Source of the DNA: Gammaproteobacteria bacterium
GTDB lineage: Bacteria > Pseudomonadota > Gammaproteobacteria > SZUA-152
Direction: 5' to 3'
Assembly: GCA_021647505.1 (NCBI GenBank)
Contig: JAKIUN010000015.1
Span: forward strand, 1 to 61,406
Length of the DNA stretch: 61,406 bases
Shown: piece by piece, positions 41,237 to 50,177 of the stretch
How positions within the stretch are numbered: position 1 is the first letter of the stretch
How the letters are laid out: each line of letters starts with the position of its first letter
Translations under genes and position numbers: made by a program
Notes under the pieces: model-generated
Databases searched by the model: none
Seen by the model: only the letters and a program-made list of their open reading frames with translations
What the model was told of the DNA's origin: nothing

Positions 41237-41745
41237 AACTGCGTACTCTTGAGGCTATTTTTCGCGCCCTTAACGAAGCCGGTGTGCGCTACCTGGTGGT
41301 TGGTGGCCTGGCAGTCAACGTCCATGGTTACCAGCGCCTGACCAATGATCTGGATCTTGTTATACAGCTCGGCCGCGATAATATCCTGGCAGCATTTCAG
41401 GCACTGTCTTCATTGGGTTATCAGACCTCGGTACCGATTACCCCCGAACAGTTTGCCAGTGCCGAGAACCGGCAAAAGTGGCAAGTGGAAAAAAACATGC
41501 AGGTACTCTGTCTGGTCAGCAACCGGCACCTGGAAACACCACTGGATATTTTTATCACCGAGCCCTTTGATTTCGACAGGGAATATGCAGCCGCATTGCG
41601 TGGTGGTATCGCCAAAGGGCTGGAAGTCCGCTTTGTCACTATTCCCACCCTCATTGCCATGAAAGAAACCGCCGGCCGGGAACGGGATCGGGACGATATT
41701 CAGCACCTGCGCTGGATTCTCGAGGAGCTGGAGAAAAATGACTGA
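41233..41745 (+). CDS. nucleotidyltransferase-fold protein (AbiEii/DUF6036-like) inside the cas operon
   Basis: A 170-residue protein. VVGGLAVNVHGYQR (residues 22-35) followed by TNDLDLVI gives the GG...DxD motif, with D39 and D41; D105 in PLDIFI is the likely third carboxylate. The C-terminal LIAMKETAGRERDRDDIQHL is typical of small nucleotidyltransferases related to AbiEii and MNT toxins. The GTG overlaps the cas3 stop by four bases, and its last eight bases overlap csx17, so it is built into the operon. Relatives include toxins that modify tRNA or proteins. I know of no such gene as a standard part of type I-G. Confidence 0.82.
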   Translation: MKLRTLEAIFRALNEAGVRYLVVGGLAVNVHGYQRLTNDLDLVIQLGRDNILAAFQALSSLGYQTSVPITPEQFASAENRQKWQVEKNMQVLCLVSNRHLETPLDIFITEPFDFDREYAAALRGGIAKGLEVRFVTIPTLIAMKETAGRERDRDDIQHLRWILEELEKND

Positions 41746-41926
41746 CAAGCCAAAAGATCCGAAATGGGAATCCGGTACATGGGCAGGCAGTCGCAGGGCA
41801 CAGCTGCGGGCAACACTTCGCTTGACCACACGCCAACGACTCGAAGCGCTGGAAACGCTCACAGATACCAGCCGCCATTTTGCCCAGATGCGACGTGCCG
41901 GAGAGTTTCACTATGGGGATCAAGCC
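41738..41926 (+). other. antitoxin-like N-terminal domain of the Csx17 fusion
   Basis: Residues 1-63 read MTDKPKDPKWESGTWAGSRR..., then LRLTTRQRLEALETL and RHFAQMRRAGEF. The pattern 'W.G.RRAQLR..L.LT..QRLE.LE' is one I associate with short (about 60-70 residue) proteins encoded beside AbiEii/DUF6036-type nucleotidyltransferases; that recollection is unverified. Here the small protein directly follows such a nucleotidyltransferase but runs on without a stop into Csx17. The domain is basic and helical, with no HTH seen. Confidence 0.55.
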
Positions 41927-44143
41927 ATGCATGAGCCGTCTGCCATTGCGCCAAAAGTAGGTGAGCCCGATACCGATTACGTGCTGGCTTCTGATGCAGG
42001 CAGATGCCGGGTACACCTGCACGGCTGTACGCCAACACCCTTGGCAAGCTATCTCAAGGCGCTGGCTATCCTGCGCCTGGTTGCCGAGCAGAAAGATGCC
42101 GAAGCCAGAGGCTGGTGGGAAGGTGAGCATTTTGTGCTGGAGAGCATGCTTGATGAAGAAGGATTAAAAGAGTTTTTCCTGGCGGAGTACAGACCAACGC
42201 CGATCATTGCGCCGTGGAATGGGGGGAGTGGATTTTATCCAAATGACAATAAAGACGGTATTTCCGCGCTGGAAAAATCTGATGATTCACGATTTCAGGA
42301 TTATCTGGAATCCATATCAATTGGAAGGCTGGGTGTTAAATCAATGGGATTATCTGAAAGTCCCAAAGATAAGGTAGTAAAGTCTAACTTTCTTATCTTG
42401 TTGCGCTCACAATTACCCGATGAGGCATTAGCCTGGATGGACGCGGCGCTTATGCTGACCAGTGACGACGTACGTTTCCCCCCATTGCTGGGTACGGGCG
42501 GAAATGATGGGCGCCTCGATTTCACCAATAACTTCATGCAGCGCCTGAATGATGTTTTTGACCTCTCAAGTAATAATGATGAACAAGCAAGTAATGCATG
42601 GCTGGATGAAAGCATATACCGGAATCCTCAACCTTTTTTGACGAGTAAAAAGGCTATCGGCCAATTTTCACCCGGGCAATCTGGTGGGCCCAATGCGGGC
42701 ACTGGCTACGAGGCTGAATCACTTATCAATCCCTGGGATTTTATTTTTATGATTGAGGGCGCGCTGCTGTTTGCCGCAGCGGCAACCCGTCGACTGGGGA
42801 GTGAAGAGCAGGGAGCCTTAACCTTTCCTTTTACAGTGCGTCCCAAGGGTAGCGGTCAGGGTGGTTTGAGTATGAGAGATGAAGCCCCTGCACGGGCGGA
42901 GATATGGTTGCCGTTGTGGGAAAGGCCGACCTCGCTAATGGCTCTCAAGGGCCTGTTTTCGGAAGGCCGCGTTACTTTGGGTCGCCGTAGCGTAAAGGAT
43001 GGCTTGGACTTTGCCAGAGCCATCAGCCTGCTGGCCGTTAATCGGGGTATCAATAGCTTTCAGCGATACGCATTCATGATGCGATCAGGCAAGGCATATC
43101 TTGCCACGCCGTTGACTCGTTTTCGCGTTCCACGGGAGCCTCAGCAAGATTTAATCAGTGAACTGGATCATTGGTTGTGGCGCTTTCAGGCCTGGGCGCG
43201 AGGGGACAATACACCCAACCGGGTCAAGAGCCTTGCGCAACGTCTGGACAATGCCCTGTTTGATCTGACTCGGCAGGGAGGTGACAAACATGACACCGTA
43301 CAAAAAACACTGATCCTTCTCGGCGAAATTCAGCGCTATGCGGGTACCAGCCCGGCGACGCAGGAAAAGGTGCCACCTGTGCCGGTTCTGAGTGAGCGCT
43401 GGTTCGCGGCGGCAAGGGATAACAGCATTGAATTTCGTATTGCAGCCGCATTGGCCGGACTGCAAGGTGTCAAAGAGCACCCACTCCCCATGCGAGTGCA
43501 CCTGTCACCACTTGATCCCAAAGAAGAAAAATACCCAGCTTGGTTACTGGAAGGGAAAAAACATCAGTACCGTACCTGGCACCACGGCGGGTTGGAGAAA
43601 AACCTTCTCGCGGTACTGGAGAAGCGTCTGTTGCTGGCACAGAAAGATGGGTTTGGCGATAAACCCCTGGGTGGCTGGCCTGGTGCGGATCTGGCGTCAA
43701 TAGCCACTTTCCTTGCTGGTGAAACAAATGACAATCGCATCACCCAGTTGGTAGCGGGGCTTGCTCATTGCCGATCGCCCAGACATATCGAATGGGAACC
43801 TGTTGAAAATTCCTTTGCCATTCCCGCCACATTCACCTTGCTTAAGCTGGTAATGACGCCCAACCGACAACTTCGACGTTGCGGCCTGCTGACGGAGAAC
43901 GAATATTTACCCATACCTGTTGGCCTGGTGCGACGACTTGCCGCAGGCCGTATCGACGATGCCGTCAGGCTCGCTCAACGGCGGCTTCGTATCGCGGGGA
44001 TATCGCCTCTACCGGGATCACCGGGCAGTGCCGGGTTGACGGGTTCCCGGCTGGCGGCGGCCTTGCTGATTCCCCTCAGCGATGTGTCGGTTCGAGACCT
44101 GTATCGCTCTATTTCCCAACAAAACAACAAACAAGCCTCTTGA
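41738..44143 (+). CDS. csx17: Csx17 (Cas8 of type I-G) with an extra N-terminal domain
   Basis: An 801-residue Cascade large subunit. The family body starts at about residue 92 (CRVHLHGCTPTPLASYLKAL) and continues with ARGWWEGEHFVL and EYRPTPIIAPWNGGSGF, all standard Csx17. Cas8-type subunits recognise the PAM and recruit Cas3. Residues 1-91 are not part of the usual protein and resemble a small antitoxin-like partner (separate entry). The start at 41738 has GGAG 4 bases upstream and overlaps the nucleotidyltransferase gene. An in-frame ATG at 41927 could give a canonical-length form. Confidence 0.9.
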   Translation: MTDKPKDPKWESGTWAGSRRAQLRATLRLTTRQRLEALETLTDTSRHFAQMRRAGEFHYGDQAMHEPSAIAPKVGEPDTDYVLASDAGRCRVHLHGCTPTPLASYLKALAILRLVAEQKDAEARGWWEGEHFVLESMLDEEGLKEFFLAEYRPTPIIAPWNGGSGFYPNDNKDGISALEKSDDSRFQDYLESISIGRLGVKSMGLSESPKDKVVKSNFLILLRSQLPDEALAWMDAALMLTSDDVRFPPLLGTGGNDGRLDFTNNFMQRLNDVFDLSSNNDEQASNAWLDESIYRNPQPFLTSKKAIGQFSPGQSGGPNAGTGYEAESLINPWDFIFMIEGALLFAAAATRRLGSEEQGALTFPFTVRPKGSGQGGLSMRDEAPARAEIWLPLWERPTSLMALKGLFSEGRVTLGRRSVKDGLDFARAISLLAVNRGINSFQRYAFMMRSGKAYLATPLTRFRVPREPQQDLISELDHWLWRFQAWARGDNTPNRVKSLAQRLDNALFDLTRQGGDKHDTVQKTLILLGEIQRYAGTSPATQEKVPPVPVLSERWFAAARDNSIEFRIAAALAGLQGVKEHPLPMRVHLSPLDPKEEKYPAWLLEGKKHQYRTWHHGGLEKNLLAVLEKRLLLAQKDGFGDKPLGGWPGADLASIATFLAGETNDNRITQLVAGLAHCRSPRHIEWEPVENSFAIPATFTLLKLVMTPNRQLRRCGLLTENEYLPIPVGLVRRLAAGRIDDAVRLAQRRLRIAGISPLPGSPGSAGLTGSRLAAALLIPLSDVSVRDLYRSISQQNNKQAS

Positions 44144-45124
<981 letters not shown>

Positions 45125-45128
45125 CGCC

Positions 45129-46646
45129 ATGCTGGCTATTGGATTCCGTTTTCTTGCCGGGCGTTATCATGCCAACCCTTGGGGGCGGCATGTCAACGAG
45201 GCAGATATCGAATGGCCTCCAGCACCCTGGCGAGTTTGTCGTGCCCTGATTTCCACCTGGTATCACAAGGCCGATCATCAAAGCTTTACCTTCGACCAAC
45301 TGGAAGCGATGATTGATGTTTTGAGTGAAACACAGCCCGTCTATGAATTGCCGCCAGCAGTACACACACACACTCGACACTACATGCCGCAGTGGAAGGG
45401 GAATGCTTCCCTGGTATTTGACGCCTTCGCCCGAGTGGATCCACAGGATGAGCTGGTAATGGCCTGGCCAGAATTGGAGTTGGCTAATGATTCGGTCATG
45501 TTACTGGACGAACTACTGCACAAGCTGGGCTATCTGGGCAGGGCCGAAAGCTGGGTAGAGGCTCGTCGTCTGCTCGATGAAGAACTCCCCGAAACATTCA
45601 CATGCCGGCCGGGCGAAAATGCGGTGGATACCGATACCGGCGAAGTCATGGGAGAAGTGGTGCGGCTGCTGGTGCCCCAGTCTCACCAAATCTACCGTCA
45701 ATGGCGGCGAAAATTTGCTGACAATAAAATTTCTGAACAAAAAGGAAAAAAGAAGAAATTACTGCAACAAACAACGCCTAAGAGTTTGACCAAGGCTCTG
45801 TGCCTGGATACTTCAGAGTTGCAGAAAGCGGGCTGGAGCCAGCCGCCCGCCGGGAAATTCGTTAACTATCTGCGCCCAGTGGACTGTCTGCGACCGAAGC
45901 GGGCAAGACCCAAAACGCGCACCCGGTCAGTGACCACCGCCCGTTTTATGCTGGTGGGTAAGCCTCTGCCGCGCATTGAAGATGCCGTCCGCATTGGAGA
46001 ACAATTTCGTGCGGCGCTCATGGGAAAAGCCAAATACGTGTTAGGTGGCGAGGGCAACATCCCACCGGAGTTATCCGGGCATGATCTCGGTCAGGGAAAT
46101 CGTCACGGCCACGCCTTTTACCTGCCCGAGGATGCCGACACCGATGGGCGTATTGATCATATCCTATTGCATGCACCGGATGGTTTGTCGGCATCGGCAC
46201 AGCGGGTGTTGGCTCGTATCAATATGTTTCGCGGTAAGCAGGGCCGGGAATGGCAGGTGATATTGGAGGGTGTCGGTACAACCGGTAATTTCTGCGCTGA
46301 CAGCCGCTACACCGGTGAGAGTTCCGTGTGGCAGTCCGTGACGCCCTATCTGCACCCGTGGTTCGCCAAGAAGCGGTTCACGCTGGAAGATCAAATCCGC
46401 CGCGAATGTCGAGAGAGGGGGTTGCCCGAACCAATCAAGATCGAGCGCCTGGAGAGCATCACGGTGAAAGGGCGCGCGCGCCGCGCCATTCACTTCCACC
46501 GCTTCCGTAACAAACGTGGCCTTACCCAGCCGGACACCCGGGGCGGCTTCCTGAAGTTGTACTTTGTAGAGCCTCTTGGCGGCCCGCTGGCGTTGGGCTT
46601 TGGCTGTCATTTTGGGTTGGGGTTGTTTCAGGTGGTCTCTGATTGA
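45129..46646 (+). CDS. csb2: Csb2 (Cas5-Cas6 fusion of type I-G)
   Basis: A 505-residue protein. The N-terminal Cas5-like part begins MLAIGFRFLAGRYHANPWGR and includes EWPPAPWRVCRALIS; the C-terminal RAMP half ends in a glycine-rich GGPLALGFGCHFGLGLF loop typical of Cas6. It should cap the crRNA 5' end and process pre-crRNA at the repeat hairpin. The ATG at 45129 is four bases after csb1. HGHAFYLPEDADTDGRIDH is the conserved central histidine region. Confidence 0.92.
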   Translation: MLAIGFRFLAGRYHANPWGRHVNEADIEWPPAPWRVCRALISTWYHKADHQSFTFDQLEAMIDVLSETQPVYELPPAVHTHTRHYMPQWKGNASLVFDAFARVDPQDELVMAWPELELANDSVMLLDELLHKLGYLGRAESWVEARRLLDEELPETFTCRPGENAVDTDTGEVMGEVVRLLVPQSHQIYRQWRRKFADNKISEQKGKKKKLLQQTTPKSLTKALCLDTSELQKAGWSQPPAGKFVNYLRPVDCLRPKRARPKTRTRSVTTARFMLVGKPLPRIEDAVRIGEQFRAALMGKAKYVLGGEGNIPPELSGHDLGQGNRHGHAFYLPEDADTDGRIDHILLHAPDGLSASAQRVLARINMFRGKQGREWQVILEGVGTTGNFCADSRYTGESSVWQSVTPYLHPWFAKKRFTLEDQIRRECRERGLPEPIKIERLESITVKGRARRAIHFHRFRNKRGLTQPDTRGGFLKLYFVEPLGGPLALGFGCHFGLGLFQVVSD

Positions 46647-46727
46647 GGGATGTAAACATGGTGAGCAATACACTTTATCTCGACACTCTACTGGTATTAC
46701 TATCGCTGGCCGCATGATACGCCAGAC

Positions 46728-46922
46728 GTGTACAGAAAATACGATGTCTATGAATTACAGAGGCACTGTTATGGCTTGGACTTCAAGAGTATGAGCGAGA
46801 GAGAACTGAAGAGGGTTGCGAGTGAACTTGTAAACGAAATGGACGCAGTAGCGGGTCGTCTGCAACGGAAAAAGCCTGACGGCAAGGAATACGATAACCC
46901 TTCCTCTACGCAGCGGCAATAA
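46728..46922 (+). CDS. small hypothetical protein in the cas operon
   Basis: From the GTG at 46728 the frame encodes 64 residues, charged and helical (SMSERELKRVASELVNEMDA). The open frame continues upstream for about 23 codons and is rich in aromatics (LYWYYYRWPHDTPDVY), but it has no ATG or GTG there and no clear ribosome-binding site, so the true start is uncertain or the gene is a remnant. Not recognised. It is placed between csb2 and the TPR gene. Confidence 0.35.
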   Translation: MYRKYDVYELQRHCYGLDFKSMSERELKRVASELVNEMDAVAGRLQRKKPDGKEYDNPSSTQRQ

Positions 46923-46937
46923 ATATTGGTGTATGAA

Positions 46938-47765
46938 ATGGCAAAGAAAACACCCGATAACATCATCAAAATTCCTGATCGCCGGGCTATGGAAAATCTG
47001 ATGAAACCCTTCGGCAGGGCATCCCAAGATTCTGCCCTCGATGAAGCTCAGGAAATCATGTATCAAGCCTGGGAATCAGGTGACCCGGCTGAGCGCGTCG
47101 AACTGGCCGAGCGTGCATTACAGGTCTCAGCGGATTGCGCCGATGCCTGGACGCTGCTGGCAGAGGAAAGTGCGGACAGTCTGCCGCAGGCGCTGGCGTA
47201 CTACCAAAAGGCCGTTGAAGCCGGTGAGCGTGCGCTGGGCTCGCAGGCCTTCGAAGAAGACAAAGGCCACTTCTGGGGTTTGCTGGAAACTCGCCCCTAC
47301 ATGCGCGCCAGTCTGGGATTGGCTCAGTGCTTATGGGAAAAAGGCGACCGGAATGCGGCTATTCAGCGTTATCAGCAGATGCTGGAATTGAATCCCAACG
47401 ATAATCAAGGCGTTCGCCAAACTCTCTTAGGCTGTTTAATGGATGAGAAGCGCCATGATGAAGCTGAAGTGTTGATACTGGCATACCCGGACGACTGGAG
47501 TGCATGCTGGCGATATGCTCGGGCCTTGATCGCTTATCGCTATGAGCAGGACACGAAAAACAGCCGGGATTATCGCAAACAAGCGCTGGAGAGCAACAAA
47601 CACGTTCCGGCCTATCTTGCCGGAAAACGCAAGATGCCCAAATATCTGCCTGACTATGTGGGAGTAGGCGACAAGAACGAGGCTATTGCCTATGTACTCG
47701 ATAATCGGCAGGCCTGGCTGGATACACCCGGCGCTATTCCCTGGTTGCTGAAAGGCAAAGGGTAA
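46938..47765 (+). CDS. TPR protein, ST7-like, inside the cas operon
   Basis: A 275-residue soluble protein. TPR-type helices run from about residue 35 to 170 (ERVELAERALQVSADCADAWTLL and RASLGLAQCLWEKGDRNAAI). The C-terminal part, VPAYLAGKRKMPKYLPDYVGVGDKNEA, is the signature I know from the ST7-like TPR family. It is not a recognised Cas protein. It sits 15 bases before the cas4-cas1 start, in the same direction as the operon. The ATG at 46938 is chosen; a TTG at 46926 is the alternative. Its role here is unknown. Confidence 0.75.
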   Translation: MAKKTPDNIIKIPDRRAMENLMKPFGRASQDSALDEAQEIMYQAWESGDPAERVELAERALQVSADCADAWTLLAEESADSLPQALAYYQKAVEAGERALGSQAFEEDKGHFWGLLETRPYMRASLGLAQCLWEKGDRNAAIQRYQQMLELNPNDNQGVRQTLLGCLMDEKRHDEAEVLILAYPDDWSACWRYARALIAYRYEQDTKNSRDYRKQALESNKHVPAYLAGKRKMPKYLPDYVGVGDKNEAIAYVLDNRQAWLDTPGAIPWLLKGKG

Positions 47766-47779
47766 ACCTATCCCCGTCT

Positions 47780-49510
47780 ATGCAAATGGATACGAGCAAC
47801 CAAAGCCAGACACAGGTCGAACTCCCCCTGCCATTCCCCGAGCTTTCCGGTGATTTGCCCCTGCTGCCCGCGCGCATGGTCAACGAATACGAATACTGCC
47901 CGCGTCTGGCCTACCTGGAATGGGTGCAGGGCGAGTGGGCAGACTCGGGGGACACCGTGCAGGGTCGGCACATTCACCGCCGGGTGGACAAGCCTTCGGG
48001 TGATCTTCCTGACCCGCAGGCAGAGGAAGAAAATGAACGCTTCCACGCCCGCTCCATCACGCTGTCCTCCAACCGTCTCGGCCTGATCGCCAAACTGGAT
48101 TTAGTGGAAGGGGAGGGCGACACCGTCACCCCGGTGGACTACAAACGCGGCAAGCGGCCACACGTTGCCAAGGGTGCTTATGAACCCGAGCGGGTGCAAG
48201 TCTGTTTGCAAGGCATGCTGCTGGAAGAACACGGTTATCAATGTGAACAAGGGCTGTTGTATTTTGCCGGTTCAAAAGAACGAGTGAAAGTGATTTTTGA
48301 TGAAGAGCTGCGCAACCGAACGCTCTCCGCCATCAACGGCCTGCGCCTCATCGCTGTCGGCGGACAGATGCCACCGCCGCTTGAAGACAGCCCCAAGTGC
48401 AACGGTTGTTCCCTGGTTGGCATTTGTTTGCCCGACGAAGTCAATTTTTTGCGCGATGGTGGCGTCAATCCCCGACCATTAACGGTCGGTCGAGATGAAT
48501 CCCTGCCACTTTATGTGCAGGCCCATCGCGCAAAAGTGGCAAAGAAGGGCGAACGGCTTGAGGTTAGCATTGAAGACAAAGTGGTCACAAAAGTCCGTTT
48601 GATTGACGTATCGCAATTAGTGCTGATGGGCAATGTCTATGTCACCACACCCTGCCTCAATGAACTCATGCGTCGGGAAATTCCCATTACCTGGCATTCC
48701 TATGGCGGCTGGTTTTTTGGTCACAGCATTGGAACCGGGCATAAAAATGTCGAACTGCGAACCGCCCAGTACAAAGCGAGCTTTGACGAGCAAATCAGCC
48801 TGCGCATCGCCAAAATTCTGGTACACACAAAAATACTCAACAGTCGCACCCTGCTGCGCCGCAACTGGCGCGGCGAAGAAAAGCCACGAGATATTCTTGA
48901 AGGCTTGAAGCGCGACGCCACCCAGGCCCTGCGTGCTTCATCACAACAAACATTGCTGGGTATCGAAGGCGCCGCAGCCGCCCGTTATTTTTCCGCCTTT
49001 GGTGATACCATCAAACGGGAATCGGACGACAAGAACTTTGTCTTTGACTTCAAACTCCGCAAACGCAGGCCGCCGCCAGACCCGGTCAATGCACTACTGT
49101 CCTACGCATACAGCCTGCTGGCGAGAACCTGGACGGTTACCCTCAGCGCCGTCGGCTTCGATCCCTATCGGGGCTTTTATCACCAACCCCGCTACGGCCG
49201 TCCCTCCCTGGCGTTGGATATGATGGAACCTTTTCGCCCGCTCATTGCAGAATCCAGCGTACTGTCCGCCATCAATAACGGCGAAGTGCGGCCCAGCGAT
49301 TTTATCTCCGTAGCAGGTAGCGTTGCACTGACCAATGATGGACGAAAACGTTTTATCGCCGCTTTTGAACGACGCCTTAGCCAGGAAATCACCCACCCCC
49401 TGTTTGGCTATCGGGTCAGCTACCGGCGCATCCTTGAAATACAAGCCCGCCTGCTGGGGCGCTATCTACTGGGAGATATCCACGATTTCCCTGGCTTTAC
49501 TACACGTTAA
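47780..49510 (+). CDS. cas4-cas1: Cas4-Cas1 fusion (adaptation nuclease plus integrase)
   Basis: A 576-residue fusion typical of type I-G. The Cas4 part (about 1-220) has RMVNEYEYCPRLAYLEW and a closing cysteine set in CNGCSLVGICLPDE for the iron-sulfur cluster, with VTPVDYKRGKRP in the nuclease motif. The Cas1 part begins at about residue 230 (PLYVQAHRAKVAKKGERLEV) and ends DIHDFPGFTTR. Together they trim and integrate new spacers. The gene looks intact. Cas2 starts eight bases later. Confidence 0.94.
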   Translation: MQMDTSNQSQTQVELPLPFPELSGDLPLLPARMVNEYEYCPRLAYLEWVQGEWADSGDTVQGRHIHRRVDKPSGDLPDPQAEEENERFHARSITLSSNRLGLIAKLDLVEGEGDTVTPVDYKRGKRPHVAKGAYEPERVQVCLQGMLLEEHGYQCEQGLLYFAGSKERVKVIFDEELRNRTLSAINGLRLIAVGGQMPPPLEDSPKCNGCSLVGICLPDEVNFLRDGGVNPRPLTVGRDESLPLYVQAHRAKVAKKGERLEVSIEDKVVTKVRLIDVSQLVLMGNVYVTTPCLNELMRREIPITWHSYGGWFFGHSIGTGHKNVELRTAQYKASFDEQISLRIAKILVHTKILNSRTLLRRNWRGEEKPRDILEGLKRDATQALRASSQQTLLGIEGAAAARYFSAFGDTIKRESDDKNFVFDFKLRKRRPPPDPVNALLSYAYSLLARTWTVTLSAVGFDPYRGFYHQPRYGRPSLALDMMEPFRPLIAESSVLSAINNGEVRPSDFISVAGSVALTNDGRKRFIAAFERRLSQEITHPLFGYRVSYRRILEIQARLLGRYLLGDIHDFPGFTTR

Positions 49511-49518
49511 CAAGAGCA

Positions 49519-49809
49519 ATGGAAGAAAGGCTCTATATCGTTACCTACGACATCGCCGACCAGCGGCGCTGGCGTGCCATATTCAAACTCATGAATGGCT
49601 ATGGAGAATGGTTGCAACTATCTGTCTTTCAATGTCGTCTCAGTCGCAAACGGCATGCCGAAATGCTGGCCACCCTTGACGAACTTATCCACCATAGCGA
49701 GGATCACATTTTACTGCTTGACTTGGGCATTGCTGACCGAGTAGATCCTCGCGTCGTCAGTCTGGGTAAGGCCTTCGAAGCCGTAAAGCGCGAACCTGTG
49801 ATTGTTTAA
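49519..49809 (+). CDS. cas2: Cas2
   Basis: A 96-residue ferredoxin-fold protein that bridges Cas1 dimers in spacer integration. It opens MEERLYIVTYDIADQRRWRAIFKLM, with the conserved aspartate after TY, and contains WLQLSVFQCRLSRKRHAEM. It is the last cas gene; the CRISPR leader begins immediately downstream. Confidence 0.95.
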   Translation: MEERLYIVTYDIADQRRWRAIFKLMNGYGEWLQLSVFQCRLSRKRHAEMLATLDELIHHSEDHILLLDLGIADRVDPRVVSLGKAFEAVKREPVIV

Positions 49810-49940
49810 TAACGAGGTGCATCCCCATGCCGATTACTGCCGATGAAATGCGAGTGCTGGGATGGCGGCCAAATCACCGGGAAGCACTCGCAAATGTGTA
49901 GTTCTTTGAAAATTTGGAGAAAATCGGGTTTTGTAGTCGC

Positions 49941-49971
49941 TGGACAAGCGGCCTGGAATGTGAGTTATAAT
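49941..49971 (+). promoter_or_regulatory. probable CRISPR leader promoter
   Basis: TATAAT at 49966-49971 and TGGACA at 49941-49946 (19-base spacing, long) lie in an AT-richer stretch between cas2 and the first repeat. It would start pre-crRNA about 60 bases before the array. Just before repeat 1 are two AGGCCT hexamers (50019-50024 area and 50031-50037 area) that could be a leader-anchoring element. Confidence 0.4.
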
Positions 49972-50037
49972 CAAAATTCGCCACTGCTCGCAAAGTACGT
50001 GTCTGGTAAAGTAAATCCAAGGCCTCTGCAAAGGCCT

Positions 50038-50145
50038 GTTATCCGTGGCAAAACGCCACGGCCTCATTGAAGCACACGGGCCAAGTCTTTATTCAGGAGG
50101 TATGGTCTGGTTATCCGTGGCAAAACGCCACGGCCTCATTGAAGC
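50038..50145 (+). CRISPR. minimal CRISPR: two 36-bp repeats, one 36-bp spacer
   Basis: Identical 36-bp repeats occupy 50038-50073 and 50110-50145. They begin GTTATCCGTGGC and end CCTCATTGAAGC; CCGTGGC and GCCACGG form a 7-bp stem with an AAAAC loop. The single spacer is 50074-50109, beginning ACACGGGCC and ending TATGGTCTG. No third repeat follows within the window. Repeat length and hairpin suit a type I system, and the cas2 gene is 228 bases upstream. The array is interrupted soon after by an inverted-repeat element. Confidence 0.9.
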
Positions 50146-50177
50146 CCGGTTAATCAATTACGGTGCAATTACCAATT

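Noticed and set aside
41233-41745. Reading the nucleotidyltransferase as a CRISPR cyclic-oligonucleotide (Cas10/CD-NTase) component
   Set aside because: Its length and GG...DxD layout fit the small AbiEii/MNT class, and no CARF, SAVED or Cap effector is nearby.
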